A stretch of DNA of 64,000 bases, from contig OU015525.1 of assembly GCA_907165065.1 (NCBI GenBank), positions 41,894,037-41,958,036 on the forward strand, given 5' to 3'. The position numbers and the translations under genes are program-made. The notes under the pieces are model-generated. The model saw only the letters and a list, made by a program, of their open reading frames with translations. It made no database searches and had not been told where the DNA came from. This stretch comes from Caprimulgus europaeus. Taxonomy: Eukaryota > Chordata > Aves > Caprimulgiformes > Caprimulgidae. Shown here piece after piece: positions 37,562 to 49,640 of this stretch (its first letter is position 1; each line of letters starts with the position of its first letter).

Positions 37562-39170
37562 CTAATAAAGTCAAAATAAAAATAATAAATTATATGAACT
37601 ACTAGATATGACAAAATCCAGAACAGAGTATCAGAAAACAGTTTCTGTATTGTTCAAGTATCCACAATATTACAAGTCTATTATGCAAATATATTTATAT
37701 TTTTCAGATTTCCAATCCTGATACTGAAGTCCTAAAATAGTGGAATTTCAAAGCACAGAAACAGTTCATCTTAAGATGCTACAGATCTGAGGATCACATG
37801 AAAGATACGTGGGTGCCTCAATCAGAGAGAGAGAAGAGTCTCAGGCTACAGATGCAGCAAAGAAGATTGGAATATAAAACCGATGTAGACAGGAAACAAA
37901 CTACAGCAACCCTCTGCCACCAGCCCTCCTTTGCTTGCCTCAATGTTTCTCCTCATTTACTGATACTGAATTAAGGAGTCAGAGTTTTTACATGAAAGAG
38001 TACAGCAACACACTATCCATGCTTGTCTGTTCAGGTTTGCTGACTGTGTGATCCCATTGTATAAAAGACTCAATATACAAAATACATATTTCAATATTTT
38101 ATCCACTCCATCATCATTCTCATGTTTAAATAAAACTAAGATTTTAATAAATGTAAAATGCTAATAATCAACTCAATAATTTAAAACTACCAGATTACAT
38201 AATCTAATATTTTTTCAACATTTTTAGGACTTCAAAGAATCAATATTTCTCAGAAAAAATTTCATTTCCAAGGCACTACTTTCAGAAGAAAAAGCTTCAT
38301 ACTCAAAAAACCTGTCTATCAGATTCAATATAGTTCTAAAAATAAAGGAAAAATTGTATGGATTTTAGAAGTGTTTATGAAACAAGTGAGACAGCACGTT
38401 CTCAAAGTATAATTAAACATGTATCGCAAGATCAATTTCAATTTTTGTATTGTAATTTTGTTGTCCATGTCTGTTTTGCACCAAGGACTTCACAGCTGGA
38501 CACAGTACTCCAGGTGGGGCCTCACCACAGCAGAGTGCAGGGGCAGAATCACCTCCCTCAACCTACTGACCACACTTCTCCTGATGCAGTCCAGGATATA
38601 GCTGGCCCTCTGTGCTCCAAGAGCACATGGCCAGCTCACATCCATCTTTTCATCTACCATCCCTACAAACACTTCTCCTCAGAGCTCCTTTATCCCTCAG
38701 CCTTTATTTATACTGGGGATTACCCTGACCCAGGTGCAGGACCTTGCACTTGGCCTTGTTGAGTCTCATGAGTTTCACATGGGCCCACTTCTCAAGCTTG
38801 TCTGGGTCCCTCTGGATGGCGTACCTTCCCTCAGGTGTGTCAACAAGATATGAGGGCATTCCAGGTACGTTGTCAACATTTAGCAAGCCAATATAAATCA
38901 CAGCTTGGAATGGCCTGGTATTCCTGTATCAAATCATTTAGTCTATTAAAACATCCTATCAAAGAGTAAAAAATAAACTGTGAGAAAACAAACAAAACCC
39001 TACATCTAAATTTGCTTATTCATTGGCAATTTCCTGTATTTGGTTCTGAAATTCTTAGCTCTTTATCTGACTGGAAGCACTATTATTAGATAGATTAAAA
39101 ACAGTATTATTTTTTTAATCACACAATCAAAGGTAATTATGAAGGAGAAATCAGTAACAGCATTTCCTAC
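37562..39170 (-). other. Intron between PLAT exons 10 and 11
   Basis: About 1.6 kb; it contains a CR1 fragment in the same orientation as the gene (38470-38905). Nothing else is recognised. Confidence 0.6.
38470..38905 (-). mobile_element. CR1 LINE fragment, ORF2 end and 3' region
   Basis: On the minus strand this reads as the end of CR1 ORF2 (…[20 protein letters not shown], then [11 protein letters not shown]) followed by the 'CACCTGGAGTACTGTGTCC' segment. It is 3'-truncated and lies in the same orientation as the host gene. Confidence 0.85.
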
Positions 39171-39274
39171 CTTTCCAATTACATGGCCATCAACAAGAGC
39201 AAGAGCAAGACGTGGCATCTGATGACTGCTGAATATACATATGTTTCTCCCTTTGACATTTACATCAAAGAGAC
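39171..39274 (-). CDS. PLAT exon 10: beta-trefoil-like unit 1, middle repeat
   Basis: This 104-nt exon (acceptor ...actcttAG, donor GTAGGA) is phase 1 in and phase 0 out. The peptide LFDVNVKGRNICIFSSHQMP is followed by RLALALVDGHVIGK. It closes one trefoil hairpin (lFdV) and opens the next ('iciFs....rlaLaL.dG.v.g'). Confidence 0.9.
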
Positions 39275-41644
39275 CTAAGAGTTAAATAAAAAAATGTTAG
39301 AAGTATAAGAGTATATTAATCCATATTTGCATTTCATTTTAAAGGGAAAAGAATGAATCAAGTGTTTAACACAACTTTTGGCCTCTCTGATCAATGAATC
39401 CCCTCATTCTTTCAGGAAAGGGCATCTAGAGACTACCATCTACTTCACTGCCTTGAGAAAAAATAACCCTCAGAGCTAATGATAAGGAACAAATTTATTT
39501 TGGTCAGCCTATATGTTTAAAAAAAAATCATAAAAAGGAGTTGAGGACTGCAGCATAATGAACTGGGCTATAGCAGTGAATTTACATTATAACTAACAGA
39601 TCATATAGGGAACATAAAGCTCCTAGGTAGGAAAAGAGAAAAAATTTTCTCTGTATCCATATTAGAATTCGTAAAGCAAATCTTGCCACACAGATCATGG
39701 CTTCTAAAATTTAAAATCTGGCCAATTTTCCAAACAATTAACTTTTATAGCTACAAAATACAGATAAAAGCTAAAGTAGGGGCATTCTTATTGTTCCTAG
39801 CAGCAACAGCTGATTTTTCAAACTGCTCTACCAGTATATTATGTTGCCTGTTTGTAAGGTGTAGCTGTCTCTGGAGGACTCCTGTAGTGTCCATAATGAC
39901 TTTCAGGATGCCATTGGGACCATGAGAATTAAACAGCCAAGGATCATTGTGCCATGGGGATGATGCCACAAATCATAAAATACAGATGGAGTTTCTAGTC
40001 CCTGGGGCAAGATAGGGAGGACACACAACTTTCACAATGGGCTTCTGCTTTCAGATTGAGATAAAGCTTCCTGCAAAATTAAAAAACCCTAGACTAAATC
40101 ATCATCTGACATAATTTGCCATTTTCACTTTGAAGATCTTTGAATTACATTGCTTTAGATCTGCTGAAGACAAATATACAGTTCTACCAGTATCTGAAAT
40201 GTAGTTTTCTGTTTGGAAAGATAGGTAGATAATTTATGTCAGAGGACTTTCCAAAGCACACACAAGGAAGCAGGGCCCCTAAATGAATTTTTGAACAGCA
40301 GTTCCCAAATCAGCATATGTAGGCTTCTGTTGCACATGGCTGTTCTAGACACTTTGTAAATTACGGCACCATTAGAAATGCACTAATTTATAGGAAGGAA
40401 AATGCATCTAAATGAAAATTGTGAAAGAGTCTGCAGTTTAAACTTGGATTCTGGATGTTAGAAGATTATGAACTCTATGGTGTCTAAATGATCCGATTTG
40501 TCTAAATGATCCGATTTGTCTAAATCAAATCAAATACAATCCATCAATTGAAGATACAGCATTAGAAAACAGCAAAGATATGCTTACTGCATCACTGCAA
40601 ATTAGAGACAAAATTCCTACAAGCAGATAGTTTGATCTGTCACCAAGTAATTCTAAGTTTGTGATCCTGAATGTGATCAATTCAATGTTTGTGATCTCCT
40701 TGGAGGAGGGACACTAACATGCTGTGCAACTGCTTTCAGGCATTTAAGACACTTGCAAATCCTAAAGCTGTAGATAGGAAATTTGAGTTAATCAGTGTTC
40801 GGGTCACAAAGTACCTTCAACTTAAGCATGAAGACTGCTAACTAGTAAGAACAGCATTAGTAAAACAGTGTAACACCCACATTTGATGTTTGTAGTATTA
40901 CTAATCTCCTATATTATACATTTGAGTTTTCTTGTGCAGCTTTTCTAAGCTGTCTTTATAGGCTCTACTAGGGAGTATTGATTGCACTGCTCTCCATGCA
41001 CTCTTTGATGTGTCCTGAAAGATTCCCTTCATCACTTCAGAAAAGATGTGTGTAACATCCCTGGGAAGATGTCAGAAAGGCTGAGCAGCTCCATCACTAC
41101 AAAGATAACAAAAATATGTGTGCCTAATACGATAGGTATTCTAGTTAATTGTTAGTAACACAGTAGGATAGAAGCTGATAAAGAGGAGGAAATGGAAGAG
41201 TCCCATTAAAAACAATTACAGGTATGGAAAAAAATTAAGGTTTTTTATGTATATATACTCCCTATTAATGAACTATACCTGGAAATTTGAACTTGTTATC
41301 TTAGGTGGATCTAGTTACAAAAAACCTCTAGCTGCCCTTGCCGTGGCAGTTCCATGGGAGCATTAAGCTGCAGATGACAAGAGGTTTCTATTTGGTAACC
41401 AAAAGCCAGTGACAAGATACTATATGAGATTATATTCTTTTTTTGTGCTTTATATGTAAACCAAGAATATAATTTCTGAATTCTTATAACCATTAATACC
41501 TGTAAATATTTTAAGTAAGGAAAATGTTTATTATAATTATCTACTCCTATTCACTACAGGAATCACTATATGAGATCACAATGAACTATGAAGTCCTCCT
41601 TTCTCATCTCTTTTATGCATACATCCACATGAAAAATACTTTAC
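39275..41644 (-). other. Intron between PLAT exons 9 and 10
   Basis: About 2.4 kb. It contains a short 18-bp-period tandem repeat at 40482-40525. No other feature is recognised. Confidence 0.6.
40482..40525 (+). repeat. 18-bp tandem repeat, about 2.4 copies
   Basis: The unit GTCTAAATGATCCGATTT occurs twice exactly, then partially. It is perfect and therefore probably recent. Confidence 0.9.
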
Positions 41645-41774
41645 CATATTTGTTTTTCTTGTCACCAAGAGCATCAACTCTGCTATCTGGGCTGAGGCAA
41701 ATGAAGCCACGGGTGAGCTTGTTGTAAAACTGAAGTGTATTGCCTTCCTGAAATTTCCACTTTTCAGCAGCCAA
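41645..41774 (-). CDS. PLAT exon 9: start of beta-trefoil-like unit 1
   Basis: This 130-nt exon (acceptor ...aaactAG, donor GTAAAG) is phase 0 in and phase 1 out. The peptide LAAEKWKFQEGNTLQFYNKL continues through GFICLSPDSRVDALGDKKNK to Y. It does not fit PLAT. The pattern 'l.fyN..t..fl.l.pDg.vdA.gdk....' is that of a beta-trefoil repeat (FGF/IL-1/fascin-like fold). The fold is inferred from pattern only. Confidence 0.88.
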
Positions 41775-41914
41775 CTAGTTTTGTAAATAACAAGAAAAAA
41801 AGACTTATGAGAAGGTGTTACAAAGAAATTTACCATAAATGAGAACAACTGATTTGATTTCACTTAAACCGTAATTTGAATGGTTTAAGTAAAAATAAAA
41901 AGGTATGTTCTTAC

Positions 41915-41946
41915 AGTTTCCTTTCTCTTGAGTTCCAGCTCTCGTC
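41915..41946 (-). CDS. PLAT exon 8: 32-nt linker microexon
   Basis: This 32-nt exon is phase 1 in and phase 0 out, with acceptor ...atcgtacAG and donor GTAAGAA. It encodes R-RELELKRKET after completing the split codon, a charged, probably helical linker. It is needed to bridge the phase-1 donor of PLAT2 to the phase-0 acceptor of the trefoil exon. It is too short for an ORF search; the support is splice consensus plus phase fit. Confidence 0.78.
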
Positions 41947-42057
41947 CTGTACGATAAAAAACATGTAATTAATTTACAGAGCATCCTCATGCATCCTCAT
42001 TCCATTTGACACAGTTGCAGTGAGGCTGAGTTCTCCTCCCCACCAATTTTCACTTAC

Positions 42058-42134
42058 TTCCTGGAAACGTGCTGGCATCTGTCACAGTCAGTTCTCTAAC
42101 AATATTGCCATCATCCTGCCCCTGGTCCAGCCAC
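42058..42134 (-). CDS. PLAT exon 7: end of PLAT2
   Basis: This 77-nt exon (acceptor ...ttttAG, donor GTAAGTG) is phase 2 in and phase 1 out. The peptide WLDQGQDDGNIVRELTVTDA is followed by STFPG. It completes the PLAT 'rWLd.gqdDG.i.reL' end. The matching exon of PLAT4 (15272-15330) is 18 nt shorter. Confidence 0.9.
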
Positions 42135-43712
42135 CTAAAAACCAGAAGCAATTTCAGTAATATAACCCTGACTGGCAATTCCCACAATAGTATATACATG
42201 GCACTTGCATACTGATATTTCCTGTTCTATTTATTAAAGACTCAAGGCTGACAAATAGCAATAAAGAAATCCAGATTTAGTGGAAAGAGATTGACTTTGG
42301 CAAAAATGGTTTTGTTTGTTCTTGATGAAACTTATAAATAAATGCTTTTCTGGAATAAGGTACAAGTGCCTAAGCCAATTATTACAAAACAGAGAACTCA
42401 TTGATCCCAGATCAATAACAAAAGGTGCAGTGGTCATGATGTTTGCTCTTCCTATCTGCAAGAAAGCTACAGCAAGATGCAAATTGTTCCATGCCCTGAA
42501 AATCCCTACACAGGGAGGCAAATCCAACACAGGCAACAATTTTACCATGTCTGAACTATACTTTTACAGTGCCATTGTGTCTGTTTCACATCTCCTTACA
42601 TAAGTTAAGTCTGACTCCACTTGAGTCAAAAGGATTCACACACTGTGGGAACAAGATCAGCAAGCATAGCATCGGGCTCTAACAATAACTAGCACATACT
42701 CTGTATTTTTCTGCTTGAAATGGATTTGAACTCTCCCTAAATTATGTATGAAGCTAGCATTATAGATCTCTTCATAGCAGTTCATCTCATCTAGAATACA
42801 GAATCAAAATTAGGTCAGGCAAAGATGAGGTGCCGTATCTGAGAGGCAGAAAACCCTTACTCACACATAAATCAGTTTCAGTGTGCACATTGCTCACTCT
42901 GAGCTGTCTCAGTCAGTTATTTATTCACTCAGAAAAGTGAGAGAAGGAAATAGATTTGAGGTGCCACTGGCAAGCTGCAGCTAGATTCATACGTGACTGG
43001 ACTCTACCATTCCTAATATTTGCACTGATCTTTATCAATTATAATTTTTCCCTAAGGTGTTGAGAATTAATCAGGCATAGATAAAATTAGAAATGAGCTA
43101 TAAAACAGAAGAATCAGAGCAGCAGCATCTGCAGGGGAAAAGGTAGGGAATTTAGGATTGCTTCAAATTATGTTGCAGCCCAGTGACAGGCTGCAACGCA
43201 AATGAGAAAAAGAGATGTGGTCAGGTAGCTGCATTTGTGAGAGCTATTTCACAAGATCTTAAAGTTTGATTCTGAGCTCACTGAACCCCAAATTAATCTA
43301 CATACTAACTTCAGTAAAGTAGGAACAGTCTTCTAGAAAGAGAGTAACCCACTCTTCTGAAAATCTTTGCATCACATGACATGGAAGAACAGATGAACAT
43401 GCTGTTGTCAGATCCGAGGTGTTGGATGTGGGGAATGTGTCAACAAAGCACGTCTTGAAGAATTCACAAGGTGCAAGAATGAAAAGTTCTCAGGCAGAAC
43501 TCTTTTTTTTTTTTTTTTTTTTTTTTTTTCCCAGTAGCTCAAATGCACCAGAGATTTGGGGCAAGGACAACTCAGAGAGCTGTAAGAATAATCAGACCAT
43601 TTCAGAGCACTTTTTAGGAAACACGTATTTTCCTTGACAGGACATTACAGAAGAAAAACTATGAGTAATTACAAATGTACTAAAAATCTAACCCAAATGA
43701 AACACCACTAAC
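42135..43712 (-). other. Intron between PLAT exons 6 and 7
   Basis: About 1.6 kb. It holds a 27-base T homopolymer on the plus strand (43503-43529), otherwise no recognised feature. The overlapping ORFs at 42234-42603 lack a protein-family pattern. Confidence 0.6.
43503..43529 (+). repeat. Poly-T tract (27 bases)
   Basis: An uninterrupted T run (poly-A on the gene strand) in a PLAT-gene intron. It could be the tail of a retroposed sequence, but no source element is recognisable beside it. Confidence 0.9.
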
Positions 43713-43788
43713 CTCTGACAAAGAAAAGTATAATCCAAATCTGTTGTAGGATCCTTGATTACAACTTTGTCCAGAAACCAGCCGTTTC
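43713..43788 (-). CDS. PLAT exon 6: late strands of PLAT2
   Basis: This 76-nt exon (acceptor ...ttctaAG, donor GTTAGT) is phase 1 in and phase 2 out. The peptide NGWFLDKVVIKDPTTDLDYT is followed by FLCQ. This is the PLAT 'gWfld.V.i.d.......y.F.c..WL' segment. Together with the previous exon it equals the single 155-nt exon 17799-17953 of PLAT4. Confidence 0.92.
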
Positions 43789-44633
43789 CTTAGAATAAAT
43801 TTAAAAAATAAAAAAAAAGTTAGATCTTGAGAGGCAGATTTAATGAAGTCTGACTTCCTATGGCTTTCTTCTACTGGAACTGCAAAATCTGCAGCACCAC
43901 TGGCAGGTTGCTAGAGTCATGGTTGCCCTGATGGCTGGAGAGAAGAAGTACCTGCTCTAGGTACTATAGAGCTTGCTTATGGCCCTGCAATCTGCTAAGT
44001 CCTTCCCATGGCCCTGAGTGCTCTACATCCTCGCCTCATTTAACACAGTCATTGTATGAGACTTATTTGTTTTGCCAGTCAAAATATCAACATGATTAGA
44101 CAGCAGTTCATCACGGCTCAAAAGAAGTTACTATGTTTTACAATATTTAGGCTCAAGTTTGAAAACCACGTCTTGTAACTGCAAGCAATTTGAGTTCTAA
44201 TGACAAGATAGTGTATTAAAAATCTCCAACTGCATCTTTACAGGGTAATTGATAATGATAATCAACCTAAAATTTTAATAGCCCTTTTTATCTATAACAC
44301 AGACTGCACAAGACATATTCAATGTCTTATCTTGCAGATACTCCCCTCCTTCACAGTTTTTTTCCTAGGGATTAGTCAAAAATGACAGAACAGTAGCAGA
44401 TGATGTCCTTAACATAATGGTTCAGAGTATAGTGAAAGTGAACACAAAACATTTGAAATTTGTGATGAAATAATAACGTAACTGTCTCACTTGAACAGTT
44501 TCCTTAGAAGCCTTTATCTTTCACTTCTAAAATATTTTCATATATTCAGTTTTAGAAATACATATTGCATTTCAAAGAAAAGGTTAATAACTTTGCAGGC
44601 AGTATTGAGTGACTATATAGAGAGATTTCTGAC
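43789..44633 (-). other. Intron between PLAT exons 5 and 6
   Basis: About 0.85 kb with no coding pattern or recognised repeat. This intron is absent at the equivalent site in PLAT4. Confidence 0.6.
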
Positions 44634-44712
44634 CTGATCCAAGACCATTGTGTCCTATAACAATCTTGTACAAATGTCCAAGGTGCACAGCTTCAACAGC
44701 AAAGATGTCAGT
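44634..44712 (-). CDS. PLAT exon 5: central strands of PLAT2
   Basis: This 79-nt exon (acceptor ...gattacAG, donor GTCAGA) is phase 0 in and phase 1 out. The peptide is TDIFAVEAVHLGHLYKIVIG then HNGLGSG. It has the canonical PLAT 'tD.F.v.a..LG.l.ki.IgHn..G.g' motif. The donor is weaker than its neighbours (GTCAGA), but frame continuity into the next exon supports it. Confidence 0.92.
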
Positions 44713-45305
44713 CTGTAATCAATCAACAAAATCTCAGTAAAATCTAAAAAGCAGAGGATTCTTCAGCCGTGGAATCCCAAAGACCCATAAACCCATAGAA
44801 CTCTTTTGTCAAGATCACCCTTTGAAATACCAGCTAATGATAAAGAGGAGAACAAACCAAGAAGGACAGGTTTCCTGAAATAAAAGAAGTAAGCCTGATC
44901 ACTTTGCTAATGGGAGTAGTTCCATTCAAATAAATGGGATCAGAATCAGAAAGAGAAGCCAGGTGAAAGCTTAATTGGCTAAACAATTACAAATTACAGC
45001 AGATTTCAACATCAGAAATGCATATAAAATGTAAAGTTTCATTTTTTTTTCACTTAGTAAATCAAATTTTTAGAAGAATTAAAAACAAAGGTACACAGCC
45101 TATGTATTTTCTAAATGAAAATTCTGTCTTCCAAAAGCACTGGTTTTACCTTTAGAAATTGTTTTTGGCTTAATTATTGAATTTGGAAGAAACACTGGAA
45201 TGCAGTAATTATGTCTTTTCTAATTGCAGCTTGCCTGAGATAACCACACACCTGAGAGAGAAGAGCCATCCAAACATATCAGAAAATGCCTTGTTTTTCA
45301 CTTAC
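44713..45305 (-). other. Intron between PLAT exons 4 and 5
   Basis: About 0.6 kb; I see nothing in it beyond splice signals. Confidence 0.6.
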
Positions 45306-45457
45306 CTGTCCTTTTAAAAATTTCTTGGGTTTCTGAGGCCTGAGCAGCTGTCTTGATCCTGTATCACCTCTTTCTCCATAGACAGAAATGTAGACATCAG
45401 CCTCAGTTCCAGCATTCCACAGTTCTCCTGTTCTCACATGAACTTCATAGACAGTCA
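45306..45457 (-). CDS. PLAT exon 4: first half of PLAT2
   Basis: This 152-nt exon (acceptor ...ttgccAG, donor GTAAGT) is phase 1 in and phase 0 out. The peptide TVYEVHVRTGELWNAGTEAD is followed by VYISVYGERGDTGSRQLL and a basic KPKKFLKGQ end. It carries a clear PLAT N-terminal half with the conserved YG.rGDtGsr..L turn. The PLAT4 exon at 20221-20372 has the same length and phases. Confidence 0.93.
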
Positions 45458-46307
45458 CTGGCAATAGAAGATTATGACTTTTCATACCGCAAACACTGTT
45501 ATAGTTACAATAACATCTAGCTGTGAATGTGCCTGTAGAGTCCAAATATATCTGTGTCAACTATAGTTAGAGTATAAAATCTTAAAAATCCTATCCAATA
45601 TTAAGTAAAATAAGGTACAAACTTGCTTTGGTGTCACTTTTATGCTCTTTATTCCAGACTGCCACTATGGAGAATGCAAACAGAATTTAACCTTAAATGC
45701 ACAGTAGTATGTCTTTGTCCTGCAGCATCATTTGAAATCATCATAAAGCTGAAAAGTAAATAACATAAATCCAAGATTAGCCTCACCATAAGTGGTGAGA
45801 TCAAAACTATAACAAGCAATGGGAGCCATTAACATTTTGAATGCAGTGGTTAACCAAACAAGCAAAAATCTAGCACCATAGTTTTAGTTTTCAAGGACCT
45901 CATAACCCAGAATGCTGCATTGTTTTATTATTTTACTCATTCATGCAATAGGATAGACCTCCTCTATTACATTCCCATATAGAAATTCTTTAAAGGCTGG
46001 AAACTTGGGAGGAAAAACCTAGGACTTAAATTCAGTAAATTGGTTATTTAATAGAAATGGATCATTCCAATAAAATTAAATTTGAGTCAAAATCCATTAA
46101 AACTGGAATAAAGAGTATGATATATAAAAATACGTATCACTAGAAAGCTGTGGTCATTAAAATGCAGAGGTAGGAACCTCATAAAATTCAGAATTGAGAT
46201 AAAAATATGCAAATATAATCTTCAGTAGAAACATGGGAAAGGCAATGTTTACACCAACATATAGTAACAACATTTTGGTAGACCAAGTGAAGTACAGAGA
46301 GAATGAA

Positions 46308-46346
46308 AGAGCTTGTATGCCACACATTGTCTGGCATACAAGCTCT
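46308..46346. repeat. Perfect 15-bp inverted repeat (hairpin)
   Basis: The arms at 46308-46322 and 46332-46346 are exact reverse complements (arm AGAGCTTGTATGCCA) with a 9-base loop. They could form a stable hairpin in DNA or intronic RNA. Confidence 0.9.
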
Positions 46347-46984
46347 ACTTCCAGATGTAGGCGCCCTTGTGCTTCTCTGTCTTGCAAGTAGAAAGGAGTT
46401 TCTGAACCACTGTGTCCAGAACAACAGCAACATTACCATCATTCAATTATCAGTTTCCACTTGAAATATGTTATGAAGCTTGACTGTAATCTTCTGAAGG
46501 AGGCTGCTCCCAAATCTCACTCTTCTGATGGACAAACACCTTCTTTTAATAAGCAGTAAAAATTTATTCACAATCAGTTCATACCTACAATTGCACTAAG
46601 TAGCTGTTCAGTGTTTACCATTTTTCCCTTGATGCTTTTTTTATTTTTATTATCTTACATTTATTTACATGGCATTCGTGTGCAAGTTACTATACAAGTT
46701 GTCTTTAAAGAATTCAGTTGGGATAATGGTAACAATCTAGGTAAAACAGTAAGCACTGTGCACAGGTTACACAGAACACTAGTGCTAGTTTGCTTCTAGA
46801 ATCAAAGATAACTCATTTTGAGATGCTGACTGGGCACCTCTAAACTCTACTGAAGTATTGTACTGTACACAGATGCTGTAAATCCAGCATAGAGGTGTAA
46901 AATAGCTAACTTAAAAATTCAAGTAATTTTCATAATTTTTCACACTTCTCTCTACCTCTCATAAGCCTAGGGATCATTGTAGCA

Positions 46985-47223
46985 CAAGCTGGAGCACAGG
47001 AGGTTCTGCTTAAACATAAGGACAAATTTCTCTACTGTGAGGGTGACAGAGCACTGGAACAGGCCGCCCAGAAAGGTTGTGGAGTTTTCTCTGGACATAT
47101 TCAAAACCTGCCTGGTTGCAGTCCTGTGCAACTTCTTCTAGGTGAACCTGCTTTCGCAGGGAGGTTGGACTAGATGATCTCCAGAGGTCCCTTCCAACCC
47201 CTACTATTCTGTGATTCTGTGAT
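46985..47223 (+). mobile_element. CR1 LINE, truncated 3' end
   Basis: About 240 bp of CR1 3' end containing 'GTGAGGGTGACAGAGCACTG' and 'GTTGGACTAGATGATCTCC', ending ATTCTGTGATTCTGTGAT. Confidence 0.9.
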
Positions 47224-49010
47224 CATATAATTAAAGATTGTCATAAAACATGAGCAGAAGGGGACAAAAATAGGATGGTTGAGGATAAAAAAGTCAAACG
47301 AATGGTGCTCAGTCCCCCAGTATTAGAGCCACAGACTGTCTATGTAAGACTTTTTAACAGTTTAATTCAGATGGTTTTAATTTTAATAAAAAAGGCTCAT
47401 AAATCAGAAAGTATTTCAATCTCTTTTTATTCAGAAACTGGTTTCAAAGTACCTCTCATCATCTCTCTTTGAGACTGAATCCAGACCTCTTCACTGTTAT
47501 GTTATGAAACTATCTTCTCTGAAGTTAAAACTATGTTCTTTTTTCACTGTCTCATGCAGAAATATAATATTGGCAAAAAGACACAGAAGCTGTCTTTCAA
47601 TTACTAAGTTAGAGATGAAACTGCCTTCTCCAAAGCCTTCAGCATGACACCTCCTATACTGATGCTGGCAGAAATGCACAGTTCTTCCTCTTTTGTGTGA
47701 GGCAGAAATTGTTAACTACAAAATGCAGTTTGAGAAGATAGTTTAAGTGTGCTGTTGTACTTTACAATGCACCAAGATTACTTGATAATAAAAATCTTTC
47801 TTTCTATTTTTATCTCAGACACAAGGAAACAACCTAGTCAGGAATAAGAGACTGAAAAGTGATTAAGGCCACTGTCCTAGAATATTAAGGAAGAGAACAT
47901 TTGGGGAAGAACAGATACTGCAAGTAGGGGACTGAAGCATATTCAATATAACATGTTAATTATTATTAATTAACATCTATTTAAAGTGTGGGAGGTGTTT
48001 GGGTTTTATACCAAAGTGCTTGTGTGTTCCTCTACACAAATAATATTAAAGTCTCCTTACCAAAGAGACCAGACCTATAAGGAAGGAGGCTGACTGCCTG
48101 TCAGGCTTTTCATGTCCTCAAGGGTATGAAGATCATAAACACTCAAGATCAAAAATCGTTGTGGTTAGGGCTGGCCAGCCTCTCTCTACAGAATTTTATG
48201 AGCCATTTACAGCTGCTAACTACATCACTGGAAGAAATCTCTCCTGCTATTCTTTTTCTCTTAAAGACATATTAATGAGGCACGAACCTGTTTTTCTGCT
48301 CTTCTTTTCAGGCTCTTAATCTCAGGTCATCATAGATAGGTATAAACACAGCTCCAGGCCACCCAGCTCTTTTTTATGAGAGTGACAGACCTATGATGTG
48401 TTTCCCCACATCCGTGGGCCATTTTTGGGACTTCTGACCCTCAGTTTAATTTATATCCTCTTCCTCTAGCCTGTACCCACAAAAGCTCCTACCACTGAAA
48501 TGCCTGTTAGTATTTCAATTTTGCATGATCAACACAAAGTACTATAAGCACACCACCAAGAATTGCTATAGTATTAAACATTCTGAAAAAGGGGTTGTGT
48601 AGTTTTTAGAGAACTTTGAATAGAAGTTTCTCCCATCCCATTAATCTTATCTTCTGCAGTTGATAGGATTTTGGGGAAAGGGAAGACAGAAGGGTGTGGA
48701 GTCTGTCCCAGGTGGATCTTACTCTAATGAAAGCTCTAGCACAAATATTGCTGGTGGTGTTATGACTTTTCCCACTCTACCATCACACCCTACGGGATGG
48801 GTATCTGCCTCAGCATTCTTGCTCCCTAGGATTTTCTCCTAGGACACACTGATCTTGCTGTGCCCTTGTTCTTTCCTCATACTGGAAAAGGACAATGCCA
48901 TTTGGAGAGAAGGGAAGAGCAAGCATAGACTTTCTACCCCCTTCCCATTGCTGAAGTGGAGAGACCATATAGCAGTAACATCCATCACGGGTGACAGGGA
49001 TTGGTGTGGT

Positions 49011-49065
49011 AGAGCAGAACATTAAAACTGTATGGCTAGAGCAGGACATTAAAACTGTATGACAG
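49011..49065 (+). repeat. 27-bp tandem duplication
   Basis: Two near-identical copies of a segment containing GACATTAAAACTGTATG lie head to tail with a 27-bp period. Confidence 0.85.
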
Positions 49066-49640
49066 CAGCAACACCCAGTAATTTTTGTATTGTTTGGTAT
49101 AATTCCTTTTTTAGAATTACAATACAATCTTTTTGCAAGGAATGGAGATTTTAACACTTACAGCCTTCTGAAATATTGCTAAAGTTTTGTTCCACACCAA
49201 GAAATTACAAGTATTTTGGAAGCCTGTCTCAGCCTCTTACAAGAAAGAAACTAAAACAACAGATACAATAGTCATACTGTATCTATAATCCTCAATTATT
49301 GAAAATAGAGTTTGTGATCTGACTCATGTATAATGGTTTTATGGCAGTTACGCATATGTGAGGTGTATTTACTTTAAAGCAAACACCAATGCTGAAAGTC
49401 TTACCAAAGAAGGAATCTTTTTGAAGGACCTGTGAAATTCAAAGCATTAAAGACTCTCTTACCTCCTTTCCAGTGATTCTTAACCTTTTACCTGTGTATG
49501 CCCAATAATCACAGGAAAACAACACAGAAAACGTGTTGTAGCAGCCAAAAATTAATAGAGGGCCTGATGAAAAACAACGAACTCAACCTCTGTCAGCATC
49601 AATCTGTGGCCTGACTTAGCTGATGTGGTATTGTGCTTAC

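Larger units (their letters stand above)
45458..49640 (-). other. Intron between PLAT exons 3 and 4
   Basis: About 4.2 kb. It contains a CR1 3' end (46985-47223), a 15-bp perfect inverted repeat (46308-46346) and a 27-bp tandem duplication (49011-49065). No further exon is seen; the ORF at 48810-49157 lacks any recognisable pattern. Confidence 0.6.
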
